From: an uncultured Bacteroides sp.
Lineage (GTDB): Bacteria > Bacteroidota > Bacteroidia > Bacteroidales > Bacteroidaceae
Reading direction: 5' to 3'
Assembly: GCA_949292025.1 (NCBI GenBank)
Contig: CASEYC010000100.1
Span: 40,629 to 104,628 of the forward strand
DNA: 64,000 nucleotides
Below, in pieces: positions 8,816 to 18,200 of this stretch. Position numbers and translations under genes: made by a program. The notes beneath the pieces were generated by a model. That model was not told where the DNA came from. It ran no database searches and saw only the letters and a list, made by a program, of their open reading frames with translations. Every line of letters starts with the position of its first letter. Position 1 is the stretch's first letter.

Positions 8816-9847
8816 ATGCCTACGAACAAGAACGCACTCATCCGCTACCAGATTCTGGATCGTTGCTTCAGCGACTTCCGGCACAAACATACCATTGACG
8901 ACCTGATTGACCGGGTGAACGATACCCTGCTGGACCTCTATGGGACGAAAGTCAGCCTGCGACAGATTCGGGAAGACATCAAATATATGCGCGACCGGAT
9001 GACCTACAACGCCCCCATCACGGCCTATCCCCTGGAGGGACGGAAATGCTATTACCGCTATGAGGACCCGGACTTCTCCATCTTCAAAAACGAATTGACC
9101 GTGGAGGAGGTGGACAAGCTGCGCTCCACCATCGAGATGCTGGGCCGCTACCGGGGCTTGCCCAACCATGCGTGGCTGGAGGAGGTCATCTCCAGCTTGG
9201 AATGCCGGCTGGGCATCCGGACCAATCGGGAAAACCTGATTGCCTTCGAGCAGAACGAACGGCTGAAAGGTTTGGAGTTCCTCGCTGAGGTGATTGACGC
9301 GACCCTGATGCATCGCCCCCTTACCTTATATTATAAGCCCTACGATGGCGAAGAGCAAATCCGCACCCTGCATCCCTACTACGTGAAACAATACAACAAC
9401 CGCTGGTTCCTGTTCGGCCTAGAGGAGGAATCCGGACGGATAGCCAACAAGGCACTGGACCGCATCCAGCGGATATGTGCTTCGGAGTCGACCTTCCTGC
9501 CCAACCAAGACATTGACTTCGAGCATTTCTTCGACGACATCGTGGGCGTATCCGTACCGGGTGCGGAGGTGTCCAAGGAACATATCGTGTTGCGCTTCAC
9601 GCCCAACCGCTACCCCTACGTGCTCTCCAAGCCCATCCATCCCAGCCAATCGATAGTGGACGAGGCCGACCACGCCCTGTCTATCGACGTGAAGCCGACC
9701 CGCGAACTCGACCAGCAGCTCCTGTCTTTCGGCCCGGATGTCGAGGTAGTGGCGCCGACCGGCTACCGGCAGCACATCCGGGCTAAAATCGAGGAAGCCC
9801 TGAAAAAATACGCGACCATGCAGGATGACTGCACCAATAATTGCTAA
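8816..9847 (+). CDS. HTH-WYL domain transcriptional regulator
   Basis: A 343-residue protein. An N-terminal winged-helix region (about 1-70, with DDLIDRVNDTL and SLRQIREDIKYM) is followed by a WYL domain around 160-230 (LTLYYKPYDGE, HPYYVKQYNNRWFLFG, with W197) and a C-terminal WCX-like part (240-330). WYL proteins bind nucleotide or nucleic-acid ligands and often control defence operons (BrxR and CapW are examples). It is divergent from the Z1 gene and precedes DUF6078 and the type I RM operon. Control of one or both is an inference from position. Confidence 0.85.
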   Translation: MPTNKNALIRYQILDRCFSDFRHKHTIDDLIDRVNDTLLDLYGTKVSLRQIREDIKYMRDRMTYNAPITAYPLEGRKCYYRYEDPDFSIFKNELTVEEVDKLRSTIEMLGRYRGLPNHAWLEEVISSLECRLGIRTNRENLIAFEQNERLKGLEFLAEVIDATLMHRPLTLYYKPYDGEEQIRTLHPYYVKQYNNRWFLFGLEEESGRIANKALDRIQRICASESTFLPNQDIDFEHFFDDIVGVSVPGAEVSKEHIVLRFTPNRYPYVLSKPIHPSQSIVDEADHALSIDVKPTRELDQQLLSFGPDVEVVAPTGYRQHIRAKIEEALKKYATMQDDCTNNC

Positions 9848-9878
9848 CTTTGCCGAAAATCAACGAACCCCATACACC

Positions 9879-10313
9879 ATGCCAAAGAAATTCCATAAAG
9901 AGGCACCCAACGGCTATCCCGTCTGCCTGCACGATGATTGCCCGCGTGCCGCCACCTGCCTGCACCAGCTGGCCTACCAACCCTTGCAGGAACGAATCCC
10001 CATCCTGCAGTTGCTCAATCCCCGGCAGTGCACCAAGGACAGCCGTTGTCCCCACTACCGCGACTCCGCCCCGGTCAGATATGCCCGCGGATTCACGGGG
10101 ATGCAGAAGCGGATGTATCCCGGGCAATACGACATCTTCATGTCCACGCTGGTCAGTCAATTCGGACGAAACCCCTATTTTGAACGGAGGAAAGGAGAAA
10201 GGCCGCTCTCACCCCATGAACAAAAGATAGTGCGCCGGGCCTTGCGGAAGGCAGGAGTAACGGAAGACTTGGACTTTGACAGCTATGAAGAAAGCATCCC
10301 TTGGACAGAGTGA
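9879..10313 (+). CDS. DUF6078 family Cys-rich protein
   Basis: A 144-residue protein starting MPKKFHKEAPNGYP. It has clustered cysteines: C-x4-C-x5-C near the N-terminus (VCLHDDCPRAATCLH) and C-x5-C further on (RQCTKDSRCPHY), suggesting a metal site. I recognise it as the Bacteroidetes family DUF6078; its function is unknown. The frame is open from 9825, but the ATG at 9879 fits the family and lies 26 bp after a -7-like TAACTTTG (9845-9852) that overlaps the stop of the WYL gene. It could therefore have its own promoter as well as read-through from the regulator. Confidence 0.75.
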   Translation: MPKKFHKEAPNGYPVCLHDDCPRAATCLHQLAYQPLQERIPILQLLNPRQCTKDSRCPHYRDSAPVRYARGFTGMQKRMYPGQYDIFMSTLVSQFGRNPYFERRKGERPLSPHEQKIVRRALRKAGVTEDLDFDSYEESIPWTE

Positions 10314-10326
10314 ACGCTTCCTGCCG

Positions 10327-10479
10327 TAAGCACCGCCGGTCCTCCAATCCAAGGACTCCGGTACTTCTATTGCAAGGACCCTAATCCTTCAATTGGAGGA
10401 CTGCAGTCCTCCTAATACAAGGATTGCAATCCTTGCATACAAGGACTGAGGACGGAGACTACAAGGCCGGACGGAAGAG
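10327..10479. repeat. Array of about seven tandem palindromic units, 22-23 bp period
   Basis: Unit starts are near 10327, 10350, 10373, 10395, 10418, 10440 and 10462. Two units are perfect 18-bp palindromes: GGAGGACTGCAGTCCTCC (10395-10412) and CAAGGATTGCAATCCTTG (10418-10435). The 10373 unit (CAAGGACCCTAATCCTTC) is a close relative, and the outer units are degenerate. Spacers are 4-5 bp. The array fills most of the gap between DUF6078 and hsdM, ending about 45 bp before the hsdM ATG. It could be a regulator-binding array, a set of RNA hairpins or a selfish repeat. No clear TAnnTTTG box was found next to hsdM. Confidence 0.85.
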
Positions 10480-10524
10480 CATCAATCACCCATTCAGCAG
10501 ACAATCAATAGACACATAGAAGCT

Positions 10525-13116
10525 ATGAACAAGCAACAATTAGCCAACAGAATATGGGCCTCGGCCAACAAGATGCGCTCCAAGATAGAAGCCAACGAAT
10601 ACAAGGACTATATCCTGGGCCTGATATTCTACAAATTCCTGTCGGACAACGAAGTGAACGAACTCCGCACCAACTGCGGATGGACGGACGAGGACCTGAA
10701 GACGCTGGTGGAAGACCACGAAGACGAGAATGCCGCCATGATGATACGCTATTGCCAGGACAACATCGGTTACTTCATTGAATACAAGAACCTGTTTGGC
10801 ACCTGGCTGCGGCCGGACGCGGGCTTCAACGTGGCCGAACTGAGCGGCGCGCTGGGCAGCTTCGACCGCCTCATCAGCCTCAATTACAAGCACGTGTATG
10901 GCAACATCTTCAAGACCTTGCAAGCCGGACTCAGCAAGCTGGGCGAGAATCCCGCCGCGCAGACACGGGCCTTGAAAGACTTGATCAAGCTGATCAAGGA
11001 CATCCCCACGGACGGCAGCCAGGACTATGACGTGCTGGGCTATGTCTACGAATACCTCATCAGCAACTTTGCCGCCAATGCCGGCAAGAAGGCGGGCGAG
11101 TTCTACACGCCGCACGAAGTGGCCATGCTGATGTCCGAAATCGTGGCGGAACACCATAAGCATAAAGACAGGATAGAAATCTACGACCCCACCAGCGGAT
11201 CGGGCTCGTTGCTCATCACCATCGGCAAATCCATCGGCCGGCACATCGAAAACAAGAACAAGGTGAAATACTACGCGCAGGAACTGAAGGAGAACACCTA
11301 CAACCTGACCCGCATGAACCTGGTGATGCGCGGCATCAAGCCGGACAATATCGTTACCCGTTGTGCCGACTCATTGGATGAAGACTGGCCCTTGCAGAAG
11401 GACGGCGGGGACATCGGCAAGCCGCTGTATGTGGATGCCGTCGTCTCCAACCCGCCCTATTCCCAACAATGGGACGCGAGCGACCGGGAACTGGATGCCC
11501 GTTTCAAAGACTATGGCGTGGCACCCAAGAGCAAGGCCGACTATGCCTTCCTGCTCCACGAGCTGCACCACCTCAAGCCGGACGGCATCCTGACCATCGT
11601 CCTGCCGCACGGCGTGCTCTTCCGGGGCGATGCGGGCGAGGACAGCGAAGGCGAAGGCAAGATACGCCGCAACCTGATTGAGAAGAACCACATCGACGTC
11701 ATCATCGGCCTGCCCGCCAACATCTTCTTCGGCACGGGCATACCCACGCTCATCATGGTGCTGAAGCAACACCGCGCCGAAGACGACGTGCTGATCATCG
11801 ATGCCTCGAAAGGTTTCGTCAAGGAAGGCAAGAACAACAAGCTCCGGGCGTGCGACATCAAGCGCATTGCCGACACGGTGCGCCTCCGGCAGTCCATCCC
11901 CGGATATTCGCGCCGGGTGTCCCGCGATGAAATCCGCCGCAATGGTTACAACCTCAACATCCCGCGCTACGTGGACTCCGGCGAACCGGCGGAGCGGTAT
12001 GACATCTACGCCACCATGTTCGGCGGCATCCCCAATGCCGAGATAGAAGACTTGCAAGCCTATTGGGAGGCATTGCCCACCTTGCGCCCCGCCCTCTTCC
12101 GCGCGGAAGCCGGACGTCCCTACGCCATCCTTCAGACAGACCATACGCAGGACAACATCGAGCAGGACAGCTCCGTCCGGCAATTCCGCCAGGCGTTTGC
12201 CCAAGCGTTCGCCGGTTTTGCCGACACCTTGCACGCCCGGCTCATTGAGGGCATCATGACGGTCAACGAACTGAAGGAGCAGGACAAGATAGCCGATGAC
12301 ATCTTCCGCCGCCTCCAAGCCGTCCCGCTGGTGGACAAGTATGCGGCCTATCAGGCGTTGGCCGACCATTGGCCGACCATCGGCAACGACATAGAGACCA
12401 TCCGCCAAGAGGGCATCGATGCCGTGCGGGTGGTGGAGCCGGCCTACAAATTGCAGAAGAAGGGTGACGAGGAACTGGAAGTGCCGGACGGAATGAAAGG
12501 ACGCATCCTGCCCTTCGAGCTGGTGCAACGCGAGAAGTTCCAAGCCGAACTGGAGGCCATCGGCCGCCTGCAAACCCGCGTGGAGGAAATCAACGGCGAG
12601 CTGGACGAGCTGCGCGACGCCCTGACACCCGAAGAGGCGGAGCGGTACCTCGACAGCGAGAAGGACAACGCCTTCGACAAGAAAACCATCACCACCGATG
12701 CCAAGGCAAAAGGCAACGACATCGAGCCGGAAACCCGCACGAAGCTCAAGCAGATCCTCAAGATCTGGGACGAACAGGCCAAAACCAACAAGCAGATAAA
12801 AGCGGACAAGCAGGCCCTCACCGACCGTACCCAGGAAGCCATCGAGCACCTGCCGGACGAGGAAATCCCTCTCTTCCTGCACAAGAAGTGGATTGACCCG
12901 GTTTGCAACGGCATCCACGCCACCCTCACCGCCGTGCTCTCCACGCTGGAAAGCAAGGTGCAGTCGCTCAGCCAGAAGTATGCCGTCAGCTACCGGCAAC
13001 TGAACGAGGAGTTAGAACAGGCACAAGCGGAATTGGCCGGACTGGTCGGGGAACTGACTGGGGATGAGTATGCGATAATGGGGTTGAATGAATTGGTTAA
13101 GGGAGGAAAGGAGTGA
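10525..13116 (+). CDS. hsdM: Type I restriction-modification system, DNA methyltransferase (M) subunit
   Basis: An 863-residue N6-adenine methyltransferase. The N-terminal HsdM helical domain covers about 10-130. The Rossmann methylase domain carries motif I D221PTSGSGSLL and the catalytic N309PPY (motif IV). HsdM proteins are usually near 500 residues. Here a C-terminal extension of about 350 residues, rich in Glu, Lys and Gln and apparently coiled coil (about 660-850), probably contacts HsdS. It adds methyl groups to the target set by HsdS, and with HsdR forms the restriction complex. The stop codon lies 5 bp before the hsdS ATG. Confidence 0.95.
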   Translation: MNKQQLANRIWASANKMRSKIEANEYKDYILGLIFYKFLSDNEVNELRTNCGWTDEDLKTLVEDHEDENAAMMIRYCQDNIGYFIEYKNLFGTWLRPDAGFNVAELSGALGSFDRLISLNYKHVYGNIFKTLQAGLSKLGENPAAQTRALKDLIKLIKDIPTDGSQDYDVLGYVYEYLISNFAANAGKKAGEFYTPHEVAMLMSEIVAEHHKHKDRIEIYDPTSGSGSLLITIGKSIGRHIENKNKVKYYAQELKENTYNLTRMNLVMRGIKPDNIVTRCADSLDEDWPLQKDGGDIGKPLYVDAVVSNPPYSQQWDASDRELDARFKDYGVAPKSKADYAFLLHELHHLKPDGILTIVLPHGVLFRGDAGEDSEGEGKIRRNLIEKNHIDVIIGLPANIFFGTGIPTLIMVLKQHRAEDDVLIIDASKGFVKEGKNNKLRACDIKRIADTVRLRQSIPGYSRRVSRDEIRRNGYNLNIPRYVDSGEPAERYDIYATMFGGIPNAEIEDLQAYWEALPTLRPALFRAEAGRPYAILQTDHTQDNIEQDSSVRQFRQAFAQAFAGFADTLHARLIEGIMTVNELKEQDKIADDIFRRLQAVPLVDKYAAYQALADHWPTIGNDIETIRQEGIDAVRVVEPAYKLQKKGDEELEVPDGMKGRILPFELVQREKFQAELEAIGRLQTRVEEINGELDELRDALTPEEAERYLDSEKDNAFDKKTITTDAKAKGNDIEPETRTKLKQILKIWDEQAKTNKQIKADKQALTDRTQEAIEHLPDEEIPLFLHKKWIDPVCNGIHATLTAVLSTLESKVQSLSQKYAVSYRQLNEELEQAQAELAGLVGELTGDEYAIMGLNELVKGGKE

Positions 13117-13121
13117 GGATT

Positions 13122-14294
13122 ATGAAAGAACCGAAGATTAGATTTATAAAAAGTTCCTCCTTTTTGAGGAAACAATTAAAGGATATTGCGATAATCAATC
13201 CTAAATGTTCACTTCCCGAAATTTTCGAATATGTTGATTTAGAATCTGTAATTGGAACAGAGATGAAAAATCATAGAACAGAAAAGAAAGGGAGTGCACC
13301 TTCTCGCGCTCAGAGATTGGCTCAAAAAGGAGATATTTTTTTTCAAACTGTTCGCCCATATCAACAAAATAATTATTACTTCGATTTAGACGCAAACAAC
13401 TTCGTTTTTTCAACAGGTTATGCACAAATATGTTCCAAGGTAAATCCTAAATATCTTTTTACTATTCTTCAACAAAGCAGTTTTCTCGACCAAGTCTTAG
13501 AGAACTGCACGGGAACAAGCTATCCAGCTATCGCGCCATCTGCATTATCAAATTTATATCTCAACGTTTGTGTGGACCCAAATGAGCAGAACCTCATCGC
13601 CTCCTATTTCCAGTTCTTGGACACCCTCATCCAAGCCACCTCCAAGCAACTTGCCTCCTTAAAACAAATCAAGGCGGCAAGCCTCCAATCCATGTTTCCG
13701 CAAAAGGGGGAGACGAAACCGAGGGTGAGGTTTAAGGGGTTTGAAGAAGAATGGATGACAGAAAAATTAGGTAGCCTGTTTCTTGAACGAAATGAAAGCA
13801 ACATTTATGGAGAAATGCTGTCTGTCACTATGAATAATGGCATTATAAAAGCTGCTGACAACGGACGATTCGATAATTCCAATAAAGATAAATCACATTA
13901 TAAAGTTGTCAAAATTGGCGATATTGCTTATAATTCAATGCGTATGTGGCAAGGAGCAAGTGGATGTTCTCCCTATGATGGCATTGTAAGCCCTGCTTAT
14001 ACAGTCATCATTCCTCGAAATGGAATCAATTCGTTATTCTTCGCTTACCATTTTAAGACTATAGAAACAATTAAAAAATTCAGATTGAATTCCCAAGGAC
14101 TAACTACTGATACTTGGAATTTAAAATATCCTGCATTTAGCCTAATTGAAGTCTTATATCCTTCAAGTCTGGATGAGCAACAAAAAATTGCCTCCTACTT
14201 CCTCAACCTCGACCGTCAAATCACCCTCCAAACCCGCCGTCTGGAGAAGTTGAAGCAAATCAAGGCCGCGTGCTTGGACAAGATGTTTGTGTAA
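13122..14294 (+). CDS. hsdS: Type I restriction-modification system, specificity (S) subunit
   Basis: A 390-residue HsdS with two target recognition domains (about 10-155 and 205-345). Each is followed by the same conserved helix: IASYFQFLDTLI...LKQIKAASLQSMF (about 156-193) and IASYFLNLDRQI...LKQIKAACLDKMF (to the end). The second half restarts with RVRFKGFEEEW, mirroring the N-terminal KIRF. The recognition domains are AT-rich while the helices match the GC-rich neighbours, a mosaic expected from domain exchange. ATG 13122 is preceded by a purine-rich ribosome site; GTG 13113, overlapping the hsdM stop, is possible. The stop overlaps fic (TAATG). Confidence 0.93.
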   Translation: MKEPKIRFIKSSSFLRKQLKDIAIINPKCSLPEIFEYVDLESVIGTEMKNHRTEKKGSAPSRAQRLAQKGDIFFQTVRPYQQNNYYFDLDANNFVFSTGYAQICSKVNPKYLFTILQQSSFLDQVLENCTGTSYPAIAPSALSNLYLNVCVDPNEQNLIASYFQFLDTLIQATSKQLASLKQIKAASLQSMFPQKGETKPRVRFKGFEEEWMTEKLGSLFLERNESNIYGEMLSVTMNNGIIKAADNGRFDNSNKDKSHYKVVKIGDIAYNSMRMWQGASGCSPYDGIVSPAYTVIIPRNGINSLFFAYHFKTIETIKKFRLNSQGLTTDTWNLKYPAFSLIEVLYPSSLDEQQKIASYFLNLDRQITLQTRRLEKLKQIKAACLDKMFV

Positions 14295-15211
14295 TGGACG
14301 AAAAGAACAATGGCATTATGGACGAGAAGAATAAACAGCCCAAGAAATCCATACGTTTCTTCAATGACCGAGAAGTACGAGCCGTATGGGATGACGAAAA
14401 CAAATGTTGGTGGTTTTCGGCTACAGACATAGTCCGCGCCATCAACAACGAGCCGGATTATACGAAAGCCGGAAACTACTGGCGATGGCTGAAACGGAAG
14501 TTGAAGCAAGAAGGCATTCAACTCGTGAGTACCACTCACGGGTTCAAATTCGAAGCACCAGATGGGAAACTCCGTGTCGCAGATGTGCTGAACAGTGGAG
14601 AGGTTGCCCTATTGGCCAAGCATTACCCCAATAATAGGGCCAACGGGTTCCTTGACTGGTTCACCTATAGCGACAACACACTGGACGGACAAAGCCGGAA
14701 AAAAGCCTATCAATTGTATGAAAGCGGCCTGCTACGTAGCCTTGAGCCTGGCAGCTTAAGATGTTTGCAGCAGATTCATGCCTATATCTTTGGCGGATTG
14801 TATGACTTCGCCGGACAAATACGTACCAAGAACATCGCAAAAGGCGGATTCACTTTTGCCAACTGCCTGCATTTTCCCGAAACACTGCAAGTCATTGAGC
14901 GTATGCCGGAAACCTCTTTCGATGAGATTTTAGACAAGTATGTCGAGATGAATGTGGCCCATCCTTTCATGGAAGGGAATGGCCGTGCCACTCGCATTTG
15001 GCTCGACCTGATGCTTAAACGCTCACTCAAGCGGTGTGTAGACTGGAGCCAGATAGACAAAAAGGAGTATCTGACAGCCATGCGAGAAAGCGTAATGGAC
15101 AGTACTCATATCAGAGCCTTGGTGAAATCCGCCCTGACCACCAAGATTGATGACCGCGAAATGTTTATGAAGGGCATAGACTACTCTTACTACTACGAAC
15201 AAAACGATTAA
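14294..15211 (+). CDS. BRO-N/Fic fusion: putative Fic-family AMPylase within the type I RM operon
   Basis: A 305-residue protein whose start overlaps the hsdS stop (TAATG). Residues about 17-115 resemble a BRO-N/antirepressor domain (IRFFNDREVRAVWDDE, WWFSATDIV, YWRWLKRKLKQEG). Residues about 120-290 are a Fic domain with the catalytic loop H223PFMEGNGR231. Fic enzymes usually transfer AMP from ATP to hydroxyl side chains of target proteins. The N-terminal domain suggests DNA or protein binding. I found no clear inhibitory helix motif [S/T]xxxE[G/N], so autoinhibition is uncertain. Fic or RhuM-type genes are known passengers between hsdS and hsdR; whether this one modifies the RM complex is unknown. 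Confidence 0.88.
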   Translation: MDEKNNGIMDEKNKQPKKSIRFFNDREVRAVWDDENKCWWFSATDIVRAINNEPDYTKAGNYWRWLKRKLKQEGIQLVSTTHGFKFEAPDGKLRVADVLNSGEVALLAKHYPNNRANGFLDWFTYSDNTLDGQSRKKAYQLYESGLLRSLEPGSLRCLQQIHAYIFGGLYDFAGQIRTKNIAKGGFTFANCLHFPETLQVIERMPETSFDEILDKYVEMNVAHPFMEGNGRATRIWLDLMLKRSLKRCVDWSQIDKKEYLTAMRESVMDSTHIRALVKSALTTKIDDREMFMKGIDYSYYYEQND

Positions 15212-15224
15212 CGCAAGAAGCCTT

Positions 15225-18200
15225 ATGAACAACCTCCCATACTTCGTCAAAGAAAGCCAGTTTGAACAAGCCTTGGTGGACCTGCTTCCGCACCACGGCT
15301 GGGAAAAGGATGTACTGGTGCAGCCCACGGAAGAAGACCTGATACGGAACTGGGCGAACATCCTGTATGACAACAACCGCGACATCAACAAGCTGGGCGA
15401 CTATCCGCTCACTGCGGGCGAGATGCGCCAAATCATGGACCAGGTAAACCTGTGCGACAGCCCCTATGCCACCAACAACCTGATCAACGGAGGCCAGGTG
15501 TGCATCAAGCGCGACAACCCCGCCGATGTGCACAACTGCGGCAAGGAGGTCTACCTGAAGCTGTTCGACGCCCGCGAAATCAGCGCAGGGCAAAGCCGCT
15601 ACCAGATAGCCCGTCAGCCCCGCTTCAAGGCTTCGCATCCACTGGGCGGCGACCGGCGGGGCGACGTGATGCTGCTCATCAACGGCATGCCGGTAATCCA
15701 CATCGAGCTGAAACGCTCGAAGGCGGACGTCAGCCAGGCCACCTTCCAAATCAAACGTTATACCCACGAAGGCGTGTTCGGCAACGGCATCTTCAAGCTG
15801 GTACAGATTTTCGTGGCCATGACGCCGGAAGAGACTCTCTACTTTGCCAACCCGGGCAAAGAAGAAAACTTCAAACCGGAGTACTACTTCCATTGGGCCG
15901 ACTTCAACAACACCATCGTCCGGGACTGGCGGCGCATCGTGTCGGACCTGCTCAGCATCCCCATGGCCCACCAGCTCATCGGCTACTACACCATCGCCGA
16001 CGACAAGGACAAGACGCTGAAGGTGCTGCGCAGCTACCAGTACTTCGCGGCCAGCAAAATCAGCGACGTCACCCACAAGACCAACTGGGACACCCACCAG
16101 CACCGGGGTGGCTACGTGTGGCATACCACCGGCTCGGGCAAGACAATGACCAGCTTCAAGTCCGCCCAGCTGATAGCCAACTCCGGCGATGCCGACAAGG
16201 TGGTGTTCCTGCTGGACCGCATCGAGCTGAGCGTGCAGTCGCTGGACGAATACCGGGGCTTTGCCGGCGAGGACGAGACCATACAGGACACACAGAACAC
16301 GGCCATCCTGCTGAGCAAGCTGAAAAGCACCGACCCGGACGACCGCCTGATAGTGACCTCCATCCAGAAAATGGCCAACATCAAGCCGGGAGGCGACATC
16401 GCACAGGCCGACATCGACCAGATAGGACGCAAACGCCTGGTGTTCATCATCGACGAATGCCACCGCAGCACGTTCGGCGAGATGCTGCTGGGCATCAAGA
16501 ACACTTTCCGCCGCGCCCTGCTCTTCGGCTTCACCGGGACGCCCGTCTTCAAGGAAAACGCCAAGCATGAAATCATGACGGAAACCATCTTTGGCGACCA
16601 ATTGCACAAATACACCATCGCCAATGCCATCCCCGACCACAACGTACTGGGCTTCGACCTGTACATGGAGCAGACGTATGACGAGAACGAACTGCGCGAA
16701 AAGGCGGCCTTCGCCCGGCTGGGCGTCAAGCGCATCGAGGAGATAGAGAACGACGAGGAGAAGATGGCCGTCTACAACCGGTTCGTCCACGAACTGAAGA
16801 TGCCGGACACGTACGAGGAGGACGGCGAAACCCTGCACGGTATCGAGCATTACCTGCCCAAAGACCTGTATCAGCAGCCCGTCCACCACCAAGCCGTGGC
16901 TGCCGACATCGCCGGCAAACGGGACAAGCTGAGCAAGCAGGGGAAATTCCACGCCATCCTGGCCACCAAGAACATCCCCGAAGCCATCGCTTACTACCGC
17001 ATCTTCAAGGACCAATATCCGTCCCTGAACGTGGCGGCGGTGTTCGACAACAACATCGACAACTCCGACGGCGGCATCATCAAGGAGGATGCGCTGCTCG
17101 AAATGCTGAAAGACTACAACGAGAAATACGGCACGACCTTCCAGCTCTCCACCTACGCCAAGTACAAGAAAGACGTGGCCAAACGCCTGGCGCACAAGAA
17201 GCCGTACCTCAACATCGAGCACGACCACGACCAACAGATAGACCTGCTAATCGTCGTCTCGCAGATGCTGACCGGCTATGACTCCAAGTGGGTGAACACG
17301 CTGTATGTAGACAAGCTGATGAAGTACGTGGACATCATCCAGTCCTTCTCGCGCACCAACCGCCTGTTTGGTCCGGACAAACCTTTCGGCATCATCCACT
17401 ACTACACCTTCCCCCACACCATGGAGCAGAACATCAACGCGGCGCTGGATGTGTATGTGGACCAACCCTTGGGTGTCTTTGTGGACAAACTGGAAGGCAA
17501 CCTGACGAGCATCAACCAGAAGTTCCTGCACATCAGGGACATCTTCCGGGCAAACCAGATCGAGCACTTCAAGAAGCTGCCCGAATCCCGGGAGGACCGG
17601 AACATGTTTGCCAAGGACTTCAGCCAGATGACACACTTGCTGGAAGCAGCGAAGTTGCAGGGATTCGCTTGGGAACAACGGGACTATGAGTTCCAACATG
17701 GCGACACCTATACTTACGTGCAAATGGAACTGGACGAACAGACGTATCTCGTCCTACTGCAACGATACCGGGAACTGTTTGAGAATAGGAACAGCAGCCG
17801 GAACGAACCCGATGACTTCGACTATCCGATAGACACCTATATCACCGAAACCGGTGCCGGGACGATTGATGCGGAGTATATCAACTCCAAGTTCGTGAAG
17901 TTCATCAAGAACCTCTATATGTCCGGGCCGGGCAGCGAATTGACCCATGAGGCGTTCAAGGAGCTGCACAACACCTTTGCCTCGCTTTCGCAGAAGGACC
18001 AGCGCACGGCCATGATCATCTTGCACGACCTGCAGAGCGGCGACCTGCATTTGTCGCCCGGAAAGACCATCCATGACTATATCGCCGAGTATCAATTCCG
18101 CGAACTGCACAAGCAAGTGATGATTCTGGCCGAAGGCACAGGCATCAACGCCAGCCAGTTGGAACATATCCTCAGCAGAAATGTGACGGAACAGAACCTG

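Noticed and set aside
15165-17234. Long open frame (689 codons) opposite hsdR, and similar ones such as 3437-5680 plus and 38269-40434 plus
   Set aside because: These are antisense shadows of GC-rich genes. Their translations are low-complexity (V, H, A, Q, L), have no domain motifs, and overlap well-supported genes.
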